64,000 nt of DNA, taken from the NCBI GenBank assembly GCA_049604415.1, contig JBMYTN010000006.1, forward strand, positions 82,187 to 146,186. Reading direction: 5' to 3'. A model generated the notes under the pieces. The model saw nothing but the letters and a program-made list of their open reading frames with translations, was not told the origin of the DNA and did no database searches. The translations under genes and the position numbers were made by a program. The DNA comes from JBMYTN01 sp049604415 (GTDB lineage: Bacteria; Pseudomonadota; Alphaproteobacteria; Rhodospirillales; Rhodospirillaceae). Shown here piece after piece: positions 45,211-52,956 of the stretch. Positions within the stretch are counted from its first letter, which is position 1. Each line of letters opens with the position of its first letter.

Positions 45211-48200
45211 TTATCCCATGGAGAGCAACGCCGTGTTGCCCCCTGCGGCGGTGACATCGACGCAGAGATGACGTTCCAGCAGGCAATAATGTTCCGGATC
45301 GCCTTCGGTGACCAAGGGCAAGATGGGGCCGGAGCGGGCGGCCAAAGCTTGGCGTAGGCTTTGCGCCTCCGCAGAATTGCCCCACCAGACCACACCGCCA
45401 AACCCGTTCAGCCTGTCCAGCGCCTCGGCCGGTAGACCCTCCGGCAGCGCGATGGCGCGACCACCGGCGGCGATAATCTTTTGCCGTTGGGACTCGGCGG
45501 CCTCGGCCCCGGGACCTAAGCATAAGAAGGGATCGCGGGCATAGGTCGACAGGCGGTTGGACTCCCCGGTCGGACCGGGCATGTCCTGGGTCGACAGGGC
45601 GGTGGTGGCTTGATGGCCCAAATAGGTTAAGGCGTTTTGCAGCTGGTCCAGATCTGGGCTTGGCGTCGGAGTCACCGCGCTTGGCGCCTTGGCGGGGCCT
45701 TGCCCCTCTGCCGGGCTGGGGCCTTGGGTGAAGCGCAGCAAATATTGCGGACCTCCGGCTTTGGGGCCGGTGCCGGACAGGCCTTCGCCGCCAAAGGGCT
45801 GGGAGCCGACAATGGCTCCGATCTGATTGCGGTTCACATAGAGATTGCCGACCTTAAGGCTGGCACTGACCTGCTCGACCCGCTGATCGATCCGGCTGTG
45901 CAACCCAAAGGTCAGGCCAAAGCCGCTGGCATTGATGTCCTGGAGGATCTTTGGCAGATCCTGGGCCGCATAGGGCACCAAATGCAGAACCGGGCCAAAC
46001 ACCTCCCGCTCCAATGCACCGATGCCGCTGGTTTTCAGGACGGTCGGGCCAACAAAGCAGCCGCGTTGCGGGGCTGCGATCTGATGCAACACCGCGCCTT
46101 GGGCTTTGAAGGTTTTGATATGGGCTTCGATGCCTGCTCGGGCCTCGGCATCGATCACCGGTCCGATGTCAGTGTGCAGATCCCAGGGATCGCCGAGGAC
46201 CAACCGGTCCATGGCCCCGCGCAGCATGTCCAGGAAGGGCTCGGCAATGTCCTCCTGGACATAGAGCACCCGCAAGGCCGAACAGCGCTGACCAGCCGAT
46301 TGGAAGGCTGAGGCGATGACATCTTTGATCGCCTGCTCCGGCAGCGCGGTGGAATCCACGACCATGGCATTCAGGCCGCCGGTTTCGGCGATCAGCGGCG
46401 CGGCGGCGTTGCCAGTTGCCGCCATGGCCCGGTGAATGGCCTGGGCCGTGTCGGTGGAGCCGGTGAAGCACACCCCGGCCAGGCGCGGATCACCCACCAG
46501 GGCCGCGCCAAGGGTCGCGCCATCGCCGGGCAGCAGTTGCAGCACCGCACGCGGGACCCCGGCTTGGTGCAACAATTGGGTGGCCAGGAAGGCCGTGGCT
46601 GGGGTCTGCTCTGCCGGTTTGGCGATCACCCCATTCCCGCTGGCCAGGGCTGCCGCGATCTGGCCGGTGAAGATCGCCAGCGGAAAGTTCCAAGGCGAGA
46701 TACAGGCAAACAGACCCCGGGCCGGACGCTGCGCCAAGGCCGGAGCGCCCTGGGCATAATAGCGCAGGAAATCTACCGCTTCGCGTAGCTCGGCATTGGC
46801 ATCAGCTTGGGTTTTGCCGGCCTCCCGGGCGAGGAGGGCAAAGAAGGCTCCGAAATTTTGCTCATAAAGATCTGCCGCATTGCGCAGGATCGCTGACCGT
46901 GTCTCGGTGGGACAGTCCTGCCAATCTGTGGCGGCCTGCAGGGCGGCTTGCAAATCGTCGCCTGTGGTATCCCGGCAGTGGCACACCAGGTCATCGGGCT
47001 TGGCGGGATTGACGCGCGGTGTGGCCGGGATTGCTGTGGAGGGGACTGCGGAGGCCTCAGCGGCCAGCAGGGGCTCGACCTGCCAGATGGTACTGAGATG
47101 GGGCGCACGGGCAGCGGCGATTTCGGCCTGATCTTGGGGGTCATCCAGGTTCCACCCCCGGGCATTGATACGGCCCGGCCCAAATAAGTCCGCAGGTCGG
47201 GGGAGAGCGCTGCGCCGCGCGGCTTTTGCATCCCGCAGCGCGCCCAAGGGATCGCGGGTGATCAAATTCACCGGCACATCCTGATCAACGATCTGGTTGA
47301 CGAAGGAGGAGTTGGAGCCGTTTTCCAACATTCGGCGCACCAGATAAGCCAGCAGATCCCGATGCGGACCGACTGGGGCATAAATCCGGCAGCGGGTGCC
47401 CTCGGCCTCGCGGGTCAGGCGATGCAGGGCCTCGCCCATGCCATGGAGCCGTTGGAACTCAAAGGCCTCGGCCCGGTCTGAGCGGTCTCCGGCCATCTCC
47501 AGGATCGCTGCCACGGTGCAGGCATTGTGGGTGGCGAATTGCGGATAGATCCGGTCGGTCAGGGCCAAAAGCCGCTCGGCGCAACACAGATAGGCCACAT
47601 CGGTGGCCTGTTTGAAGGTCAGGACCGGATAATCCGCCAGACCTTTGACTTGGGCTTTTTTGATCTCGCTGTCCCAATAGGCCCCTTTGACCAGCCGGAG
47701 GGTGACCCGGCGATCATGGGTGACCGCCAAAGCGTGGAACCAGTCAATGACCTGGGCGGCGCGCTTGCCATAGCTTTGCACCACCATGCCAAAGCCATCC
47801 CAGCCAGCCAGGGCCGGGTCGGACAGCACAGCCGCAATGACCTCTAGGGACAGGTCGAGCCGATCCATTTCCTCCGCATCAATGGTCAGGCCCAGATTGG
47901 CCATTTTGGCCGCCCAGGCGAGCTGGCGGACCTTGGGCACCAGCTCTGCCATCACCGCGTCGCGCTGGGCCGCTTCATAGCGCGGATGCAGGGCAGACAG
48001 TTTGATGGAGATCCCCGGATTATCTTTGAAATCGCTTGCCAGGGCCTCTGCGGCAATGCGCTCGATCGCCGCTTCATAGGCCCGATAAAATTTCTGGGCG
48101 TCCACATTGGTTAAGGCGGCCTCGCCCAACATATCGAAGGAATGGCTGAAGCCTTTGGCGCGCTCCGCTGCCCCGCGCCGCAAGGCGGCATCGATGCTTT

Positions 48201-48738
48201 CCCCCAGCACGAATTGCCGCCCCAACTCTTTAATCGCGGCTTTCACGGCGCTGCGGATCACCGGCTCGCCCAAGCGTCGGGTCAGGCCATGCAAAGTTGC
48301 CAACACGCCCGGTGATTGGTCTCCGCGCAGCAACCGTCCTGTCAGCATCAGGCCCCAGGTCGAGGCATTGACCAAAGACGACGTCGATTGGCCGAGATGC
48401 TGGCCCCAGGCCGAGGGCGCGATCTTATCTTCGATCAGCGCATCAATGGTCCAACTGTCGGGCACCCGAAGCAGGGCCTCGGCCAGGCACATCAGGGCCA
48501 CGCCTTCCTCGGTGGACAGCCCATATTCCGCCAGGAACAGCTCCATCAGGGCCGGATGGGTATCGGCGCGCAAGGCCTCCACCAAGGCGGTGGCCCGCTG
48601 TTGGATGCCGCTGCGGGTCTGGGCTGAGGTCCAGCGGGCCTCGGCCAGCAAGGCGTCGATCACGCGGTCTTCATCGGCCAGGGTCTGATCACAGGGAATT
48701 TGCGGTGCGGTCAAGGGGGCGGTGCTGTCGAGCGGCAT
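45211..48738 (-). CDS. putA: Bifunctional proline dehydrogenase / delta-1-pyrroline-5-carboxylate dehydrogenase
   Basis: A 1175-aa trifunctional-family protein that oxidises proline to glutamate in two steps. The N-terminal part contains the proline dehydrogenase barrel (about residues 150-480, with LVKGAYWDSEIKKAQ and ATHNACTVAAIL), the middle part the aldehyde dehydrogenase with Glu in LIAETGGLNAMVV and the catalytic Cys in QSAGQRCSALRVL, and there is a C-terminal extension. A ribbon-helix-helix DNA-binding domain is absent from the N-terminus, so it cannot autoregulate like E. coli PutA. The start has GGAG upstream. The Lrp-type gene divergent from it probably regulates it. Confidence 0.95.
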   Translation of the reverse strand: MPLDSTAPLTAPQIPCDQTLADEDRVIDALLAEARWTSAQTRSGIQQRATALVEALRADTHPALMELFLAEYGLSTEEGVALMCLAEALLRVPDSWTIDALIEDKIAPSAWGQHLGQSTSSLVNASTWGLMLTGRLLRGDQSPGVLATLHGLTRRLGEPVIRSAVKAAIKELGRQFVLGESIDAALRRGAAERAKGFSHSFDMLGEAALTNVDAQKFYRAYEAAIERIAAEALASDFKDNPGISIKLSALHPRYEAAQRDAVMAELVPKVRQLAWAAKMANLGLTIDAEEMDRLDLSLEVIAAVLSDPALAGWDGFGMVVQSYGKRAAQVIDWFHALAVTHDRRVTLRLVKGAYWDSEIKKAQVKGLADYPVLTFKQATDVAYLCCAERLLALTDRIYPQFATHNACTVAAILEMAGDRSDRAEAFEFQRLHGMGEALHRLTREAEGTRCRIYAPVGPHRDLLAYLVRRMLENGSNSSFVNQIVDQDVPVNLITRDPLGALRDAKAARRSALPRPADLFGPGRINARGWNLDDPQDQAEIAAARAPHLSTIWQVEPLLAAEASAVPSTAIPATPRVNPAKPDDLVCHCRDTTGDDLQAALQAATDWQDCPTETRSAILRNAADLYEQNFGAFFALLAREAGKTQADANAELREAVDFLRYYAQGAPALAQRPARGLFACISPWNFPLAIFTGQIAAALASGNGVIAKPAEQTPATAFLATQLLHQAGVPRAVLQLLPGDGATLGAALVGDPRLAGVCFTGSTDTAQAIHRAMAATGNAAAPLIAETGGLNAMVVDSTALPEQAIKDVIASAFQSAGQRCSALRVLYVQEDIAEPFLDMLRGAMDRLVLGDPWDLHTDIGPVIDAEARAGIEAHIKTFKAQGAVLHQIAAPQRGCFVGPTVLKTSGIGALEREVFGPVLHLVPYAAQDLPKILQDINASGFGLTFGLHSRIDQRVEQVSASLKVGNLYVNRNQIGAIVGSQPFGGEGLSGTGPKAGGPQYLLRFTQGPSPAEGQGPAKAPSAVTPTPSPDLDQLQNALTYLGHQATTALSTQDMPGPTGESNRLSTYARDPFLCLGPGAEAAESQRQKIIAAGGRAIALPEGLPAEALDRLNGFGGVVWWGNSAEAQSLRQALAARSGPILPLVTEGDPEHYCLLERHLCVDVTAAGGNTALLSMG

Positions 48739-48865
48739 AGGGGTCTCCTTCGGGTCACGGAGCAATCCATTGCTTATCAGTCTACCATTGTCCTTTCAGG
48801 CGCTTTTCCTTTAGGGTTCCGAATATGAAGAAAAAGCGTTTTTGTTTCCGTATTTTTCAGGAGAA

Positions 48866-49339
48866 ATGCCTGTGAAAGAGCTTGATAACGGGAAAATAGA
48901 CGGTTTCGATCATCGGATCCTGGAGGAGTTGTCCCGGGATGGGCGCTTGCCCGTCACCGAATTGGCCAAACGCGTGGGGCTGTCGAAAAGCCCCTGCCAG
49001 GTACGGCTGAAGCGCTTGGTGGAAGAGGGCTATATCCTCGGCTTCCGGGCGGTGCTGAACCCGGAAAAGCTGGGCCGTGAGCATGTGGCTTATACGGCGG
49101 TCACTTTGTCCGATACCACCGAGGCCGCGCTCACCGCTTTTAATGCCGCCGTCCTGAAGGTGCCGGAGGTCGAGCTGTGTCACATGATCGCCGGGCCATT
49201 TGACTATCTGCTCAAGGTCCGCACCGCCGATATCAAAGCCTATCGCCGGGTGCTGGGTGAGACCTTGACTGCCTTGCCCCATGTCTCCAGCACCTCGACC
49301 TATGTCGCCATGGAGGCGGTGAAGGACCGCTACGAATAG
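48866..49339 (+). CDS. putR: Lrp/AsnC-family regulator, PutR-like
   Basis: A 157-aa transcription factor. An N-terminal winged helix-turn-helix (FDHRILEELSRDGRLPVTELAKRVGLSKSPCQVRLKRLVEEGYI) is followed by an RAM-type ligand-binding domain (residues about 75-150). The start at 48866 has AGGAG 4 bases upstream. It is divergent from putA with about 127 bp between them, the arrangement known for PutR, which activates putA in response to proline. The AT-rich intergenic stretch is a likely binding region. The specific effector is inferred. Confidence 0.85.
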   Translation: MPVKELDNGKIDGFDHRILEELSRDGRLPVTELAKRVGLSKSPCQVRLKRLVEEGYILGFRAVLNPEKLGREHVAYTAVTLSDTTEAALTAFNAAVLKVPEVELCHMIAGPFDYLLKVRTADIKAYRRVLGETLTALPHVSSTSTYVAMEAVKDRYE

Positions 49340-49460
49340 GAACCAGGATCTCGCAGACGGGAAGAGTCGGATTCCGGGACGGGATGGCGTACGATGGGGC
49401 TTGGAGACGCGGGAGGAGCCTGCGGAACACTCCGGTAGAACACCAGAGAGGGAGGTCCCC

Positions 49461-50372
49461 GTGACCGGTCCGATCACCTTGGGCGCTGAGTCCTCGGCTG
49501 CTTTGTTTTCCCTAGCGCAGGCAAAAGCCCGCGCGGCGCAAAACAACCCGATCCAATCCAACGCGTCTGAAGAGGCCGCCGTCGTCACACGGCTGGAAAA
49601 AGCGCGCTCGGAAGCGGCGGAGCAAGCCGCCGGATTGGTCGAAAGCCTGGGGCAGCAAAAGAAGGCGGCAGCGCGGGAAGAAGTCCAATTCATCAAAGAC
49701 CAGATCACGGCTTTGAACAAGGCCAGCTTGCTTGACCCGGAAGGCACTGCAAAGCTGACCGGGGCGTTGCGCAGGCGCTTGGCCGACGCTACCGAAAGCT
49801 ATGCCGAAGGGTCGCGGCTGGAGCGCCAGGCGGAAAAGGACCGCGCCGCTGCCGAGGCGGGCGAGACCGAGCAGCCGCAGGGCGCGCAGAAGACCTTGTC
49901 AGTGACCATTGGTGAGATTGGCGGCGAGACCAGTGACGATCCGGGGGGTGATCCTGCGGGCAATCCCAATCAGGACCCTGTCGGGGATGCGGGGACCCGG
50001 ACCGTATTGCAATCCCAGACCTATCAGCTGTCTGAGGACGGGACGACCGGGGACAACGCCCAGGTCACGGTTGAGCTGGCTTTGGAGCAACCAGCCCCTT
50101 TGAGCGTCGGTGAAAAGGCGGCGCGGGTGGCGACCTATCAACAGGCGCTGAGCCACAGGGCGGCGGATGACAACTTCACCCAGGAGGTCCGGGCGGTGGG
50201 CGCTGTCTTGGATGCGATCTTTGAGCGCGCCGTGCGGGCGGCGGAAGACGAAGACCGGCTGAAGGGCGAGGTCGAACGCTACCAGGAGTCTGTGGAGGAT
50301 ACGAAGGCCGCCTTGTCCGCCATCAGCGGATCAGTCAAACCGATTGAGCCTTTGAACGTCGATGGGCCTTAA
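49461..50372 (+). CDS. Hypothetical coiled-coil protein
   Basis: A 303-aa protein that I do not recognise. I chose the GTG at 49461 because GGGAGG lies 5 bases before it; an in-frame ATG at 49401 lacks such support. The sequence is rich in Ala, Glu, Gln and Lys, with heptad-like coiled-coil segments (SEEAAVVTRLEKARSEAAEQ and EEVQFIKDQITALNKASLLD). The middle section is Gly/Asp/Asn-rich and low-complexity (GDPAGNPNQDPVGDAG). There is no signal peptide, TM helix or enzyme motif. It follows putR in the same direction by 121 bp, but no functional link is evident. Confidence 0.55.
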   Translation: MTGPITLGAESSAALFSLAQAKARAAQNNPIQSNASEEAAVVTRLEKARSEAAEQAAGLVESLGQQKKAAAREEVQFIKDQITALNKASLLDPEGTAKLTGALRRRLADATESYAEGSRLERQAEKDRAAAEAGETEQPQGAQKTLSVTIGEIGGETSDDPGGDPAGNPNQDPVGDAGTRTVLQSQTYQLSEDGTTGDNAQVTVELALEQPAPLSVGEKAARVATYQQALSHRAADDNFTQEVRAVGAVLDAIFERAVRAAEDEDRLKGEVERYQESVEDTKAALSAISGSVKPIEPLNVDGP

Positions 50373-50858
50373 GCTTCGCCAGATCGCTCAGCGCACCGAT
50401 AATGCGACGGTAAAATCTGAGACTCACGCTACAGCGCTGTCCGGCATTTGAGAGCGCCACTTAATGTCTAGCAGTTTCACTATTTCAGTGGACGAACCCC
50501 TGAATACAATTGTCTTGCTAACCATTGGCAAGTAAGGCGGTCCGGTTATGGTCCACCCCCCACACTTCCGTAGTCAGAGATGATTGTATTGTTTCGATCA
50601 AAGCTCGTGCAATAATTACTTTAATCCGAGAGCTTTGTGCCCGTGAGACTCAAAGCCTTGCGCTCATTAACGAAGCTCAGCTTAAAAAAACTCCGCGCGA
50701 CTATTTCCAAGATTGACATGTGTAGCCAAAGAAACAATGCTGTCAGCACATAGCCTATCCTCACTTGTTCAGATAAAATTTAATTAACTAAAAATATAGT
50801 CAACATCACGTTATTGTCTTGTATGAATATTATTTATAAAAGAATATCTATTTGAGTG
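50373..50858. other. Left boundary region of the AT-rich island
   Basis: About 486 bases with no supported gene. GC-rich sequence on the left changes to AT-rich sequence from about 50600-50770. A short in-frame stretch at 50525-50716 has only a TTG start and no recognisable composition. I found no tRNA, integrase or clear att repeat. This is probably the left end of the horizontally acquired segment. Confidence 0.5.
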
Positions 50859-52328
50859 TCATTTAAATATTTCTTTTTCAAGTTTCGATGAATTGTTTTT
50901 ATTTATTTTTATTTTATAACCATAAAAGGTTGCATTTTTTTCTTCCTTCCCTTTATATTTTTTCTTTGAAAACTTCTTTAAGTATTTTGTGCTAATATTA
51001 TCTTCAATGACATTATAAAACTTATTTGATAAGAATAGTTCATCTTTCTTTGCTTCAGAGCATAGCCGAGATGCATCGATAACACTATGGCCTAGTACTT
51101 TGATTTTATTTTTTTCGACAATCCAGCATGCGTTATCAACGTGAATGCCAACGGAAATGCCAAGTTCATTTATGCCATGTCGTAGTTTGCGACCAAATTC
51201 CTCGATAATGCTCTGTGTTTGACAGATTATCCTGATTCCACAAAGGAGAGAGCGCTTTGAGGATTGTTCAGGAATAGAAAAATCTTGGTCTATAGATTCT
51301 GCAAAATGGGCTAAAAATCCATCACCAACTTCCTTGTCAAAGAAACCACCACACTCAAAGATGATCTTCTTGAATAAAATTTCAATTCTATTTATGAATT
51401 CAATAAAGTGGTTCATTTCATCGGTTGGTAAATGATCTAGCGCTATTGTCGATTTCCTAATATCCATAAATAATGAGATCGTTCTAATAGTCGAATGACT
51501 GAATTTATGGCTTCGATGTTGAATGGGATCCATAAAAACGCATCGTTGCCATGGCCATTGAAAGCCAAATTCACTAGAACTGTTAAATGGACTAAAAAGT
51601 TTTGGTTCAACCAGTAACTTAAAGAGTTTTTTATTATATTTGGCATGAAATGATATAAAAGTCATTGGTATTGAGTTAAGAACAGCAGATTTCTGCAAAA
51701 AATAATCTAAATGTAAGGATATTAGATGATCGCCTGCGGAAGAATCGAAATTACCTTTATCTGGAGAAAGAATATCATATTTAAATATACAAAAGAAAAC
51801 AACCGAACCCTTACCAGGAAAGACAGAAAAAATAGCTTTCTCATGCCAGTATGACCGAATAATTTGTGTTTCTTGATCAGATTCTATGCTAAAAATTTCT
51901 TTAAAATTAAACCCCCCTAAAGGGGAAGCTTCTCCATTTGAATTTATGATGTCTTGGATTAAGGGCTTATTTTTATATAGTTTTCCAATTAAGGATCCAA
52001 ATTTAAGAAGGTTACTTGCAATAGAGATTTCTTTCTTTAGTGGATGTCCTTTGTAGATTTTTAAATCTTGAAGGTTTTGATACCAAAAATAAACAAGATT
52101 GATATTTTCTTCTGATTTGGTCAACTCATGAAAGTGAATGTCTTTTGTTGCAGAATAACCAAAAACTGCAATAGGAAGAATCCCAGGAATGATACAGTCC
52201 CGAAGCGGGTCAACAAAATTCATTTCAGAGATATGCATTTTAACTCTGCTCTCAATTGGAACGTCTTGCCAATCACTCAAGCTGCAGAATTCAGAGCTTT
52301 CGGGGAGATCGCAAAGTCTATTAACCAT
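50859..52328 (-). CDS. Class III nucleotide cyclase-like protein, divergent
   Basis: A 489-aa protein. The first 280 residues have no recognisable domain. From about residue 283 there is a class III adenylate/guanylate cyclase-like fold: TISLFMDIRKST carries the first metal Asp (D289), GGFFDKEVGDGFLAHF the second (D336) and a substrate-type Lys (K332), and SVGIHVD a further conserved strand. The third motif reads LGHSVIDASRL: the Arg is kept, but the transition-state Asn of canonical cyclases is replaced by Ile, so activity is uncertain. The ATG at 52328 has GGAGA about 9 bases before it; a TTG at 52346 is possible. It overlaps the preceding receiver gene by 8 bp. The whole gene is visibly AT-rich. 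Confidence 0.7.
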   Translation of the reverse strand: MVNRLCDLPESSEFCSLSDWQDVPIESRVKMHISEMNFVDPLRDCIIPGILPIAVFGYSATKDIHFHELTKSEENINLVYFWYQNLQDLKIYKGHPLKKEISIASNLLKFGSLIGKLYKNKPLIQDIINSNGEASPLGGFNFKEIFSIESDQETQIIRSYWHEKAIFSVFPGKGSVVFFCIFKYDILSPDKGNFDSSAGDHLISLHLDYFLQKSAVLNSIPMTFISFHAKYNKKLFKLLVEPKLFSPFNSSSEFGFQWPWQRCVFMDPIQHRSHKFSHSTIRTISLFMDIRKSTIALDHLPTDEMNHFIEFINRIEILFKKIIFECGGFFDKEVGDGFLAHFAESIDQDFSIPEQSSKRSLLCGIRIICQTQSIIEEFGRKLRHGINELGISVGIHVDNACWIVEKNKIKVLGHSVIDASRLCSEAKKDELFLSNKFYNVIEDNISTKYLKKFSKKKYKGKEEKNATFYGYKIKINKNNSSKLEKEIFK

Positions 52329-52956
52329 CGATACATTCTCCAACAAAGCCTAGGATTATTTCTTCAAATTCATGTGGATTGGTTTTCCGTAGTACTCGAA
52401 ATTTCTCCTGATATTTTTCCACTGTTTTATTACCCTGATGTGCAGTGTAAAAAACAACATCATCAAGTTTTTGGGAAATATGTTTGTGTTTCTTATTTTT
52501 TAGTATTTTTTCTATTTTTTCGATAATATTATCAACATATGGCCGTAATAGTCCACTACTAAGATCAGGTCTTAGTATATCCACAACAAAAAACTTTCTG
52601 TATTCAGATCCAATACCAGGGCAGTTGACCGGAATGTCAGGTCCATCTATGAAAACACAGTAACAATGAATAATCCTATCGGATCTACTTTCGTCAGAGT
52701 AAAATCTATAGGTATGAGTTTTAAATGTCGCTTTTTGCTTATGAGTTTCGACGGCGGTATTCGATCCATAATTGTCACTCAAAGTAAAACCGGTATTAAT
52801 TTCGTAGTCACTGGATTCGACTTTCTCGTCAAAATAAATGTCATTCATCATATTTTTTTCCATGATGTAATTAAAAATAAATCTCTTAATTTTTGTATGA
52901 TATGGCTGTAGACTATTGTACTGGTCATCGATGTGGATAATTGAAAAGTTGATCAT
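52321..52956 (-). CDS. Divergent response-regulator receiver-like protein
   Basis: A 211-aa protein that can be read as a heavily modified receiver domain. IIHIDDQ at the N-terminus gives the acidic pair (D10, D11), FFVVDILRPDL the phosphoacceptor Asp (D126), VVFYTAHQ the switch Thr (about T171), and LRKTNPHEFEEI the conserved Lys (about K191). About 70 extra residues separate the acidic pair from the acceptor, far more than normal. There is no output domain. It overlaps the histidine kinase gene by 4 bp and the cyclase gene by 8 bp, so it likely links the two. The receiver assignment is my reading of motif order and needs a structural check. Confidence 0.55.
   Translation of the reverse strand: MINFSIIHIDDQYNSLQPYHTKIKRFIFNYIMEKNMMNDIYFDEKVESSDYEINTGFTLSDNYGSNTAVETHKQKATFKTHTYRFYSDESRSDRIIHCYCVFIDGPDIPVNCPGIGSEYRKFFVVDILRPDLSSGLLRPYVDNIIEKIEKILKNKKHKHISQKLDDVVFYTAHQGNKTVEKYQEKFRVLRKTNPHEFEEIILGFVGECIDG

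Noticed and set aside
50525..50716. 63-codon frame at the left edge of the AT-rich island
   Set aside because: It begins with TTG, has no ribosome-binding site and I recognise no domain; it could be a decayed remnant but this cannot be supported.
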